6,026 nt of DNA from contig JAGAZG010000155.1 in the NCBI GenBank assembly GCA_017940105.1, positions 1 through 6,026 on the forward strand, in the 5' to 3' direction. Under the pieces are notes generated by a model. That model worked only from the letters and a program-made list of their open reading frames with translations, made no database searches and had not been told where the DNA came from. Shown here piece by piece: positions 1 to 6,026 of this stretch. Every line of letters starts with the position of its first letter. Position 1 is the first letter of the stretch. This DNA comes from Mailhella sp. (GTDB lineage Bacteria; Desulfobacterota; Desulfovibrionia; Desulfovibrionales; Desulfovibrionaceae). The position numbers and the translations under genes were made by a program.

Positions 1-113
1 ACATTGGCAGGGTAGAAGCCTCTGAACACCCTTGCGTGGAACTGCATACCTTTTTGGGCGGCTTCAGACTGCTGAACATGCTTGAAGGGGCTCAGTTGCC
101 CCGAATCTGCTGA
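1..113 (+). CDS. hypE: HypE, hydrogenase expression/formation protein (C-terminal fragment)
   Basis: Only the last 36 codons are in the window; the reading frame starts at base 3 and is open through the left edge. The fragment begins IGRVEASEHPCVEL and ends LPRIC followed by TGA at 111-113. A protein that ends exactly in Pro-Arg-Ile-Cys is the hallmark of HypE. In that family HypF carbamoylates the C-terminal cysteine, and HypE dehydrates it with ATP to a thiocyanate, the source of the cyanide ligands on the iron of NiFe hydrogenases. The preceding GGFRLLNMLEGAQ matches the usual run of a basic residue, hydrophobics and Met-Leu before the PRIC tail. The N-terminal ATP-binding PurM-like domains lie outside the window. 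The identification rests on the tail alone, but that tail is very distinctive. It implies that the host makes a NiFe hydrogenase and that other hyp genes may lie to the left. Confidence 0.85.
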   Translation, partial: IGRVEASEHPCVELHTFLGGFRLLNMLEGAQLPRIC

Positions 114-115
114 GG
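112..115 (+). promoter_or_regulatory. Ribosome binding site of the glycosyltransferase gene, overlapping the hypE stop codon
   Basis: GAGG lies five bases before the ATG at 121 and overlaps the hypE TGA (TGAGG). Ribosomes terminating on hypE would stand directly on this site, which suggests translational coupling. It also decides the start in favour of ATG 121 over an upstream in-frame TTG at 82. Confidence 0.6.
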
Positions 116-120
116 CTTCC

Positions 121-1245
121 ATGCGTATCGCTGTTTGGAACACTGCATTCCTCGGGGATTCCCTGCTGACTCTTCCGCTTGTCAGAGTGCTTAAGGCAGC
201 CTGGCCTTCTGCAGAAATGGATTTTTATGTGCGCAAGGGGCTTGCATCGCTGTATGCTGCCCAACCGGAGCTTGCGCATGTGTATACATGCGATAAGCGG
301 GGTGCGCACAAGGGCTTTTTGGCCATGCTGAATCAGGGACGCGAAATTGCTGCGCGACGTTATGACATATGGGTGGACGCGCATTTGAGCTTGCGCAGTT
401 CGATGATGGCCTGGGCAAGCCGCGCGCCCGTTCGCGCAGGCTACAGTGAATCCTGCCTTTCTCGCCTCGTCTTTACGGTGCGTACTTCAAGGCGTTTCCG
501 GGAATTTCAGGAGATCGAACGCCTGCTGCTTTTGGCCAGGGCGCTTGGCGTTCCGAATCGTTTTACCGATGATCCTTCCCTGACATGGCCGGAACTGCAC
601 CTGCCGGCAAAAGCCGTGAGCCAGGCAGAAGAACTGCTTGGACAGTTGCGCCCAGGCTGTGCAGTCGGTCTGCACCCGGGTTCTGTCTGGCCGACTAAGC
701 GTTGGCTTCCTGAAGGATTCGCCTATGTGCTGCGCCGTGCCCTGCAGGAAGGCGCTAATGTTATCCTGCTTGCAGGTCCGGGAGAAGAAGGCATATCAAG
801 GCAGGTTGCCGAAATTGCCGGGGCTGACGCAAAGACAGCGGGCTTTCTGAATCTTTCCGGTAAAACATCCCTGCCGGTCCTGGCTGCCGTTCTTGCCCGT
901 CTTGACTGCTATGTAACCAATGATTCCGGAGCGATGCATCTTGCATGGGCGCAGCATACACCTGTCACTGCTATTTTTGGACCTACGGTGAAGGAACTCG
1001 GTTTTTGGCCGAGAGGTGAGGAGAGCTCTGTCATCGAGACCGACGCAGACTGCCGTCCCTGTGGCCTGCACGGTCATAAAGCCTGTCCAAAAGGACATTT
1101 TCAGTGCATGCGAAGCATCGATCCTGAAAAGGTCTGGCAGGATGTGCTCAGCAAGCTTTTGAAACGCAGCAAAAACACTCAGCATAAAAGTGACTCTTTG
1201 GCATCAGCTTTTGCCCGGAATGGCATGCTTCAAAAGGAGTTTTAA
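121..1245 (+). CDS. Glycosyltransferase family 9, ADP-heptose:LPS heptosyltransferase-like
   Basis: The 374-residue protein has the features of the GT9 family (WaaC/WaaF type), which moves heptose from ADP-heptose to the inner core of lipopolysaccharide at the cytoplasmic face of the inner membrane. The N-terminus holds the FLGDSLLTLPL motif, with Gly12-Asp13 at the place of the family's conserved catalytic aspartate. The C-terminal Rossmann domain has HPGSVWPTKRW (185-195), the nucleotide-sugar site TNDSGAMHLAWA (266-277) and FGPT (286-289). A cysteine cluster follows (C311, C314, C322, C329), of a kind seen in many bacterial GT9 proteins. The last 25 residues are polar and look disordered. 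No signal peptide or membrane segment is visible, as expected. ATG 121 is chosen because the family starts right at the first beta strand (MRIAVW) and a GAGG site precedes it. The exact acceptor (Hep I, Hep II or another sugar) cannot be read from the sequence, so no symbol is given. The stop overlaps the next start by one base. Confidence 0.9.
   Translation: MRIAVWNTAFLGDSLLTLPLVRVLKAAWPSAEMDFYVRKGLASLYAAQPELAHVYTCDKRGAHKGFLAMLNQGREIAARRYDIWVDAHLSLRSSMMAWASRAPVRAGYSESCLSRLVFTVRTSRRFREFQEIERLLLLARALGVPNRFTDDPSLTWPELHLPAKAVSQAEELLGQLRPGCAVGLHPGSVWPTKRWLPEGFAYVLRRALQEGANVILLAGPGEEGISRQVAEIAGADAKTAGFLNLSGKTSLPVLAAVLARLDCYVTNDSGAMHLAWAQHTPVTAIFGPTVKELGFWPRGEESSVIETDADCRPCGLHGHKACPKGHFQCMRSIDPEKVWQDVLSKLLKRSKNTQHKSDSLASAFARNGMLQKEF
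1232..1239 (+). promoter_or_regulatory. Ribosome binding site of tatD inside the end of the glycosyltransferase gene
   Basis: AAAAGGAG ends five bases before the ATG at 1245. It lies within the last codons of the upstream gene, whose TAA (1243-1245) shares an A with the ATG, a TAATG junction typical of translational coupling. The strength of this site supports 1245 over the in-frame ATG at 1287, which has no comparable site. Confidence 0.75.
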
Positions 1246-2108
1246 TGTCCGCAAAGAAAGCTCTTACTCCTCCGCAAAGCCTTTGCATGCCGCCAGGCGG
1301 CGCCGACAGCCATGCCCATCTCGACGATCCTTCTCTTCTCCCAGAGCTTGCCCAAGTATTGGATCGAGCGGCAGAGTCAGGTGTTTCCTGCATTGTCCAC
1401 ATGTTTCTTCAGCATGAGCGCTACGTGGCGAACCGCGGATTACTTCTGGAAGCGGCCGCCTCAGCTTTGCACCCTGTAACGCTTTGCTTTGCGCGGGGAC
1501 TGCATCCTGAAGATATTCTCCGTGCCGATGAAGAAGAGTGGGAACACCTGGCTTTTGCCGCAGAGCATGACCCTCTGGTGAGAGCGATAGGAGAAATCGG
1601 ACTGGACTACCACTATGAGGAAGGGTACTCTCCCCATGCCATGCAAGAACCGTGGTTCCGCCGGCAACTGCGCCTTGCCAGAAAATTGGACATGCCAGTT
1701 GTCATTCATTCGCGAGATGCGTGGGAGCAAACATTTGCCGTGCTCGAAGAAGAAGGAATGCGTGATCGTCCACTGCTTTGGCATTGCTTTGGCGGCAATG
1801 CCGAACAGGCCCGGCGGATAATTTCTTGCGGCTGGCACATTGCGTTGGGCGGCGCTGCTACATACAAGGCCAACAGCGGTGTGCGCGAAGCACTTCACGC
1901 TGTCCCTCTTGACAGGCTACTGCTGGAAACAGATTGCCCATACCTTGCCCCGATGCCGTGGAGAGGGCACAGAAACGAACCTGCCTTTACTGTGTTCACT
2001 GCGGCCCGCATGGCTGAAGAACTGGGTATGGATGCAGCTGAACTTTGGACTGTCACGGGTGAAAACACCCGGCGTTTTTTCGGCATGCTGCATTCATCCC
2101 GTGTCTGA
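1245..2108 (+). CDS. tatD: TatD family metal-dependent hydrolase (putative DNase)
   Basis: The 287-residue protein is an amidohydrolase-superfamily TIM barrel of the TatD type. Members bind two divalent metals; characterised ones act as 3'-5' exonucleases on DNA/RNA or in DNA repair and are cytoplasmic. The metal ligands are all visible: the HxH pair H23/H25 in DSHAHLD (21-27), E117 in GEIGLDY (116-122), H155 in PVVIHSRD (151-158), H180 in WHCFGG (179-184) and D230 in LLLETDCPYLAP (225-236). HRNEP (242-246) is the usual late family motif. The length is slightly above the usual roughly 260 residues because about 20 residues precede DSHAHLD, where most TatD proteins start only a few residues before it. 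The start is nevertheless well supported by its ribosome binding site. The paralogues TatD, YcfH and YjjV are hard to separate by eye, so the symbol denotes the family. The gene is coupled to the glycosyltransferase upstream and is followed by miaB after 28 bases. Confidence 0.93.
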   Translation: MSAKKALTPPQSLCMPPGGADSHAHLDDPSLLPELAQVLDRAAESGVSCIVHMFLQHERYVANRGLLLEAAASALHPVTLCFARGLHPEDILRADEEEWEHLAFAAEHDPLVRAIGEIGLDYHYEEGYSPHAMQEPWFRRQLRLARKLDMPVVIHSRDAWEQTFAVLEEEGMRDRPLLWHCFGGNAEQARRIISCGWHIALGGAATYKANSGVREALHAVPLDRLLLETDCPYLAPMPWRGHRNEPAFTVFTAARMAEELGMDAAELWTVTGENTRRFFGMLHSSRV

Positions 2109-2124
2109 TGAGTGGGCCGTGCCC

Positions 2125-2130
2125 AAGGAG
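2125..2130 (+). promoter_or_regulatory. Ribosome binding site of miaB
   Basis: AAGGAG sits six bases before the ATG at 2137. The miaB frame stays open far upstream through tatD, but this site and the family's usual N-terminus place the start at 2137. Confidence 0.75.
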
Positions 2131-2136
2131 CAGAAA

Positions 2137-3492
2137 ATGTATAGACCAGGATTTCATTGCATCACCTTCGGATGCCAGATGAATGTTAACGATTCGCAAT
2201 GGGTGGAGCGCTCTCTCATGGCCCGTGGTTTTGAGGCTCGGTCTCTGGAAGAAGCCGATGTAATCCTGATGAATACATGCTCGGTTCGGGAAAAACCTGA
2301 GCAAAAGGTATACAGCACTCTTGGACGCATTCATCTGGCTAATCCTTCGGCCATTGTCGGCGTGGCCGGATGCGTTGCTCAGCAACTGGGCTGGGAGCTT
2401 GCTCGCAGGCATCCGCAGGTACGCCTGATAGCCGGCAGCGATGGTATAGCGTCTGTGCCGGATGCCTTTGTGCGCCTGATGGAAGCCCCCAATCTCCGAC
2501 TTGCCTATTTGGAATTTACTGATTCTTTTCCTGACCGGGATCCATGTCTTGAACAGGTGTCTGCTTCTTCTCAGGTCACGCCTGTGGCCTATGTCAATAT
2601 CATGCAGGGATGCGACAATTTCTGCGCTTACTGCATTGTTCCGTATACGCGCGGGCCGCGCAAGTCTCGCTCTGCTAGGGCCGTGCTTGAAGAATGTCGT
2701 GCCTGGGTGCAGCGCGGCGCTGGGGATATCACGCTGCTTGGGCAGAATGTCAACGTGTTTGGCAGGGATAAGCACGGAGACGGCACAAGCTTTCCTGAAC
2801 TGCTGAGAATGGTGGCGAAAATTCCGGGCTTGAAGCGCATACGCTTCGTGTCTGCGCATCCAAGGGATTTTTCACAGGAAACCATAGACATGTTCGCCGA
2901 GCTGCCTCAGCTTTGTCCGCGTCTTCATCTTCCTCTTCAGTCCGGTTCAGACTCCATGCTCAAAAAGATGGGCAGGGGGTACACCATGGAACGGTATCTT
3001 TCCGTCGTGGAGGCTCTGCGCAGGGCCAGGCCTGATTTTGCCCTTTCCACGGATCTGATTGTGGGATTTCCTTCGGAGACAGAAGAAGAGTTCGAAGATA
3101 CGCTCAGAGCCGTGGATCTCTGCGGATTTATGTCGAGTTTTTCTTTCTGCTATTCTGACAGGCCTGGTACGCGAGCATCGGCCATGCCTTTTAAAATTCC
3201 GCGTGAAGTGCAGCTGGAGCGCCTTTCCCGCCTGCAGAATTTGCAGAATGAGCGTGCCGAGGCATGGCTTCGGACACGGGTGGGAATGACGACGGAGGTG
3301 CTGCTTGAAGGGCCAAGCCTCCGCCAGGACGGTGTCAATCTCTGGCAGGGTCGCGATCCCTGGGGCGATCCCGTGAATGTTGTGATGCCCAAGGGATATG
3401 GTCGTCCTGGACAATTCGTGGATGTGCGGGTGCTGTCTGCAAAGAAGCATTCCCTCATGGCTGAACTCTTGAATTGCTCCGCTGATGCCTGA
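2137..3492 (+). CDS. miaB: tRNA-2-methylthio-N6-dimethylallyladenosine synthase MiaB
   Basis: The 451-residue radical-SAM methylthiotransferase adds a methylthio group to C2 of N6-isopentenyl-adenosine-37 in tRNAs reading UNN codons, which stabilises codon-anticodon pairing. Domain order is standard. The N-terminal UPF0004 domain begins with ITFGCQMN and carries the three cysteines (C13, C48, C79) that ligate the auxiliary 4Fe-4S cluster. The radical-SAM barrel has the CxxxCxxC triad C159/C163/C166 in GCDNFCAYCIVPYTRG. The SAM-barrel motifs LGQNVN (201-206), HLPLQSGS (264-271) and DLIVGFPSET (306-315) follow, then YSDRPGT (339-345). A C-terminal TRAM RNA-binding domain fills roughly 380-445. 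Length and the GCQMN and CIVPYTRG signatures fit MiaB better than RimO or MtaB, which modify ribosomal protein S12 and t6A. ATG 2137 has AAGGAG six bases upstream. All catalytic cysteines are present and there is no sign of damage. Function requires MiaA elsewhere in the genome. Confidence 0.95.
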   Translation: MYRPGFHCITFGCQMNVNDSQWVERSLMARGFEARSLEEADVILMNTCSVREKPEQKVYSTLGRIHLANPSAIVGVAGCVAQQLGWELARRHPQVRLIAGSDGIASVPDAFVRLMEAPNLRLAYLEFTDSFPDRDPCLEQVSASSQVTPVAYVNIMQGCDNFCAYCIVPYTRGPRKSRSARAVLEECRAWVQRGAGDITLLGQNVNVFGRDKHGDGTSFPELLRMVAKIPGLKRIRFVSAHPRDFSQETIDMFAELPQLCPRLHLPLQSGSDSMLKKMGRGYTMERYLSVVEALRRARPDFALSTDLIVGFPSETEEEFEDTLRAVDLCGFMSSFSFCYSDRPGTRASAMPFKIPREVQLERLSRLQNLQNERAEAWLRTRVGMTTEVLLEGPSLRQDGVNLWQGRDPWGDPVNVVMPKGYGRPGQFVDVRVLSAKKHSLMAELLNCSADA

Positions 3493-3536
3493 GTGATGGG
3501 TGTCTGCTTTTTGTAGCTTCGCGCATGGAGGATTGC
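3493..3536 (+). other. Short spacer between miaB and polA
   Basis: These 44 bases hold the polA ribosome binding site at the right end and otherwise nothing I can support. There is a TTTTTG run but no hairpin before it, so it is not an intrinsic terminator. No convincing -35/-10 pair is visible. The most economical reading is that miaB and polA are co-transcribed, although a weak promoter inside miaB cannot be excluded. Confidence 0.5.
3527..3531 (+). promoter_or_regulatory. Ribosome binding site of polA
   Basis: GGAGG lies five bases before ATG 3537. An in-frame ATG at 3525 lies upstream of this site and would have none of its own, so 3537 is the preferred start. Confidence 0.75.
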
Positions 3537-6026
3537 ATGTCGCTGAAACAGCGTCTTGGTTTTACGGACGATCCGTTGTATGTCATGGACGGCAACGCCT
3601 TTCTTTTCCGTGGGTTCTTTGCCAATGCCGGCATGACTCGCTCTGATGGCTTTCCAACGGGAGCGCTGTTTATTGTCGGCCGCGTGCTCCTGAAAATCCT
3701 GCGCGAAGAAAAGCCAGGACATTTCGTCTTTGTCCTTGACGGGCACGGCAAGCACTTCAGGCATGAGATTTTTCCCGCGTACAAGGCTAATCGTCCGCCT
3801 GCTCCAGAAGGACTCATTGCCCAGATCGAACCGTTGAAAGAGCTTGCCATGGTGCTTGGAATGACAGTTGTCGTTTCAGACGGATGCGAGGCTGACGATT
3901 GCATCGCAAGTCTGGCGTCTGCGCACAGCGGCGATAGACCTGTGGTCATCGTGGGTGTTGACAAGGACCTCAGACAGTGTCTTGCGCCCAATGTAGTCAT
4001 GTGGGATCCCGCTGCCAAAGAAGAAAAAATTGTCACGCTTGATTCTTTCAGGACAGAAACAGGTCTAGAACCTTGGCAGTGGGCCGATGTGCAGGCTCTG
4101 ATTGGTGATTCAACGGACAATGTTCCTGGAGTAAAGGGTATAGGGGAAAAAACTGCGGAAAAACTGTTCCATGATTTTAAAAATCTCGAAGACCTTAGGG
4201 ATCGCATGGAGGAAGCTCCGCAGGCTGTCCGAAAAAAGCTGGCTGGCAGCGAGAAAGCCATGTTCCTCTACCGGGAATTGACCCGGTTGCGCACCGGGTG
4301 CTGTTCTAAAGCCATGGATGAGATGATCGTCCGCCCCATGGATGGGCAAAAGGCCAGGACTTTTTTCCGTCAGTACGAAATGTTCAGCCTGCTTCGCGAA
4401 CTGGACAGCCTGATCCGCCAGGGCATTGTTGCCCTGCAGGCAGAGGCTTCAGCTGATATTGCTGACACTGGTTCGTCTCAAGCCATGATTCCTCAGCGCC
4501 GAGGGTTGCTGTCCCTTCTGGAAGCTTCACCAGCGCTGCCGCCGCTCCATGCTGTTGAAAGGGTAGAAGAACTGCCGTCATGTGCCGGACTTGCGGTTGC
4601 AGTTACGCCGGCTCCGCCGTCGTCGCTGCATGCTCGTGAAGGAGGTCTTTGCGTTGCTGTCAGTGGGGGAGAAGATTGGCTTTTTCAGGGAGACGAGCTG
4701 AAGCTGGCGGACTGGCTTGCTGATGCTGAATTTGTTATCGTTCCTGATTTTAAGCGATTGCTGCACAGCTGCCCGGCCTGGGGCAGAATCGACAACAGCC
4801 GATGCTTTGATCTTGGTCTTGCAGCCTATCTTCTGGAACCTGAAGACAGAGATTACAGCTGGCCCAGGCTAGCTGCCAGACATGCCGAAAAAACTGGGCT
4901 TTCTCTGGAAAGGCCTGCAGCCATGGCCCTTTCATTGCATAAAGAGCAGGCTGCCCTTTTGGAGAAAACGGGATTGACCCTTCTTCTCCGAAGAATGGAA
5001 ATGCCGCTAATCCCGGTGCTGGCCGCTATGGAAGATGCCGGCATTGCCATAGACGCCATTGCACTTAAGAATTTTTTGGGCGAAGTTCAGAAAGAGCTCG
5101 AAAGCCTTACGGCGCGTATTTACCGTGAAGCAGGCGGAGAGTTCAATATTCGTTCTGCCCAGCAGATAGGTGAAGTCCTGTTTGGCAGGCTTGGACTGAC
5201 AAATGCAAAGTCAACGAAAGGAGGCCAGGCTTCCACATCACAGGCCGTTCTGGAAAAGCTTTCCGGCGAACATCCTGTCGTTGATGCGCTCCTTGAATTT
5301 CGCAAGCTTGAAAAGATGCGTTCCACCTATCTTGAACCGCTTCCCAGGCTGGCTGATGCCAGCGGCCGAATTCACACTACGTTTAACCAGACAGCCACGG
5401 CTACTGGACGGCTTTCTTCCAGCAATCCTAACCTGCAGAATATTCCGGTGAGAGGCAGCCTGGGGCACCGCATGCGCACATGCTTTACGGCAGGCCCAGG
5501 CATGCTTCTTGTTTCAGCAGATTATTCCCAGATTGAACTGCGCGTCCTGGCCCATTATTCCAAAGATCCAACACTGCTGACCGCTTTCCGCAACGGAGAG
5601 GATATCCATACGCGTACGGCGGCTTTGCTGCATGACGTCGATCCGTCCAAGGTCGGCCCGGATGAACGTCGCAAGGCGAAAACCATCAATTTTGGACTGA
5701 TTTACGGCATGGGTCCTCGAAAGCTCGCCCAGGATCTTGGCATTCCCCTTGCCGAAGCAAAAATGTTCATCGAACGTTATTTTGCACGTTTTTCCTGCAT
5801 CCGTGATTTTTTTGACCGGGTAGAGGAAGATGCCCGGCGCGACGGCTATGTCACCACGCTTTCCGGGCGGCGCAGACCTTTGCCCGACATGCGTTCACAA
5901 AGCGGACAGGCCAGGGCTCTTGCGGAGCGTCAGTCTGTGAACACCCTGATTCAGGGCTCGGCGGCTGATCTGATAAAATTTGCCATGCTTGCCGTTCATG
6001 AGGATCGGGAGTTGCAGTCCATGCAG
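3537..6026 (+). CDS. polA: DNA polymerase I, 5' nuclease plus polymerase, with a degenerate 3'-5' exonuclease domain (3' end outside window)
   Basis: The frame is open for 830 codons to the right edge. Family A DNA polymerase I removes RNA primers and fills gaps in Okazaki-fragment processing and excision repair. Residues 1 to about 300 are the 5'-3' flap nuclease: D18 in VMDGN, D68 in VLDGHG, YKANRPPAP (82-90), E118/D120/D121 in CEADD, D142/D144, D191/D194 in GDSTDN, and a helix-hairpin-helix GVKGIGEKTA (198-207). A variable linker follows to about 345. Residues about 346-485 occupy the place of the proofreading domain, but its DxE, ExoII and YxxxD acidic residues are absent. The polymerase domain starts near EMPLIPVL (488-495) and contains TGRLSSSNPNLQNIP (623-637), motif A DYSQIELR (662-669), the O helix RRKAKTINFGLIYG (711-724) and the ERQSVNTLIQGSAAD segment (797-811). 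Motif C, with the second catalytic Asp, lies just past the window. Polymerase and 5' nuclease residues look intact, so the enzyme should be active but without proofreading. Confidence 0.95.
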   Translation, partial: MSLKQRLGFTDDPLYVMDGNAFLFRGFFANAGMTRSDGFPTGALFIVGRVLLKILREEKPGHFVFVLDGHGKHFRHEIFPAYKANRPPAPEGLIAQIEPLKELAMVLGMTVVVSDGCEADDCIASLASAHSGDRPVVIVGVDKDLRQCLAPNVVMWDPAAKEEKIVTLDSFRTETGLEPWQWADVQALIGDSTDNVPGVKGIGEKTAEKLFHDFKNLEDLRDRMEEAPQAVRKKLAGSEKAMFLYRELTRLRTGCCSKAMDEMIVRPMDGQKARTFFRQYEMFSLLRELDSLIRQGIVALQAEASADIADTGSSQAMIPQRRGLLSLLEASPALPPLHAVERVEELPSCAGLAVAVTPAPPSSLHAREGGLCVAVSGGEDWLFQGDELKLADWLADAEFVIVPDFKRLLHSCPAWGRIDNSRCFDLGLAAYLLEPEDRDYSWPRLAARHAEKTGLSLERPAAMALSLHKEQAALLEKTGLTLLLRRMEMPLIPVLAAMEDAGIAIDAIALKNFLGEVQKELESLTARIYREAGGEFNIRSAQQIGEVLFGRLGLTNAKSTKGGQASTSQAVLEKLSGEHPVVDALLEFRKLEKMRSTYLEPLPRLADASGRIHTTFNQTATATGRLSSSNPNLQNIPVRGSLGHRMRTCFTAGPGMLLVSADYSQIELRVLAHYSKDPTLLTAFRNGEDIHTRTAALLHDVDPSKVGPDERRKAKTINFGLIYGMGPRKLAQDLGIPLAEAKMFIERYFARFSCIRDFFDRVEEDARRDGYVTTLSGRRRPLPDMRSQSGQARALAERQSVNTLIQGSAADLIKFAMLAVHEDRELQSMQ

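Noticed and set aside
82..120. In-frame TTG start that would add 13 residues to the glycosyltransferase
   Set aside because: It would overlap the HypE coding tail. The family begins at the MRIAVW strand, and GAGG is well placed for ATG 121.
1840..2136. Upstream extension of the miaB frame through the end of tatD
   Set aside because: The extra 99 residues are an out-of-frame reading of well-conserved tatD, have no MiaB homology pattern, and AAGGAG marks ATG 2137.
2053..2859. Long minus-strand open frame of 268 codons opposite tatD and miaB
   Set aside because: It lies antisense to strongly conserved genes, has no recognisable domain, is rich in Arg/His/Ser, and looks like a by-product of codon bias on the coding strand.
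3496..3516. Six-codon reading frame (MGVCFL) between miaB and polA, considered as a leader peptide
   Set aside because: It has no ribosome binding site, no run of regulatory codons and no attenuator-like hairpins after it.
3525..3536. Alternative polA start at ATG 3525
   Set aside because: The GGAGG site lies downstream of it and is correctly spaced for ATG 3537.
3493..3536. Possible intrinsic terminator after miaB because of the TTTTTG run
   Set aside because: No GC-rich inverted repeat precedes the T run.
3150..3764. Minus-strand open frame of 204 codons spanning the miaB-polA junction
   Set aside because: Most of it mirrors conserved miaB and polA codons, its product has no recognisable motif, and the junction itself shows no promoter for it.
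3455..4261. Long minus-strand open frame of 268 codons opposite the polA 5' nuclease
   Set aside because: It is Ser/Arg/Pro-rich with no motif, and it opposes a frame with all the catalytic residues of a 5' nuclease.

Overview
The window is a compact run of five genes, all on the + strand, with only short gaps and no recognisable terminator between them. In order they are: the last 36 codons of hypE (NiFe-hydrogenase maturation), a family 9 glycosyltransferase of the lipopolysaccharide heptosyltransferase type, a TatD-family metal-dependent hydrolase, the tRNA methylthiotransferase miaB, and the first 830 codons of polA (DNA polymerase I), which runs off the right edge. There are no RNA genes, CRISPR arrays, insertion sequences or obvious repeats. 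Longest gene-free stretch: 44 bases (3493-3536).

The organism is a Gram-negative bacterium, because a heptosyltransferase-like enzyme implies an outer membrane with a lipopolysaccharide core. It probably carries a NiFe hydrogenase, because hypE is present. Base composition is moderately GC-rich by eye. Protein style (for example the WNTAFLGDSLLTLPL start of the glycosyltransferase) together with hypE suggests an anaerobic sulfate reducer of the Desulfovibrionales. That placement is an inference from family resemblance and was not tested by any search.

Layout: hypE ends at 113, and its TGA overlaps the Shine-Dalgarno sequence of the glycosyltransferase (121-1245). The stop codon of that gene shares one base with the ATG of tatD (1245-2108). 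After 28 bases comes miaB (2137-3492), and after 44 bases polA (3537 to the right edge). Each gene has a good ribosome binding site, and the first three are spaced as if translationally coupled. The products belong to unrelated pathways: hydrogenase cyanide-ligand synthesis, envelope glycan assembly, nucleic-acid hydrolysis, tRNA modification, and DNA repair/Okazaki processing. The cluster therefore looks like a housekeeping transcription unit, not one dedicated system.

I found no evidence of an undescribed system. The two points most worth a second look are the DNA polymerase I, whose middle 3'-5' exonuclease domain has lost all its metal-binding acidic residues, and the recognisable HypE C-terminus ending in its functional terminal cysteine at the left edge.
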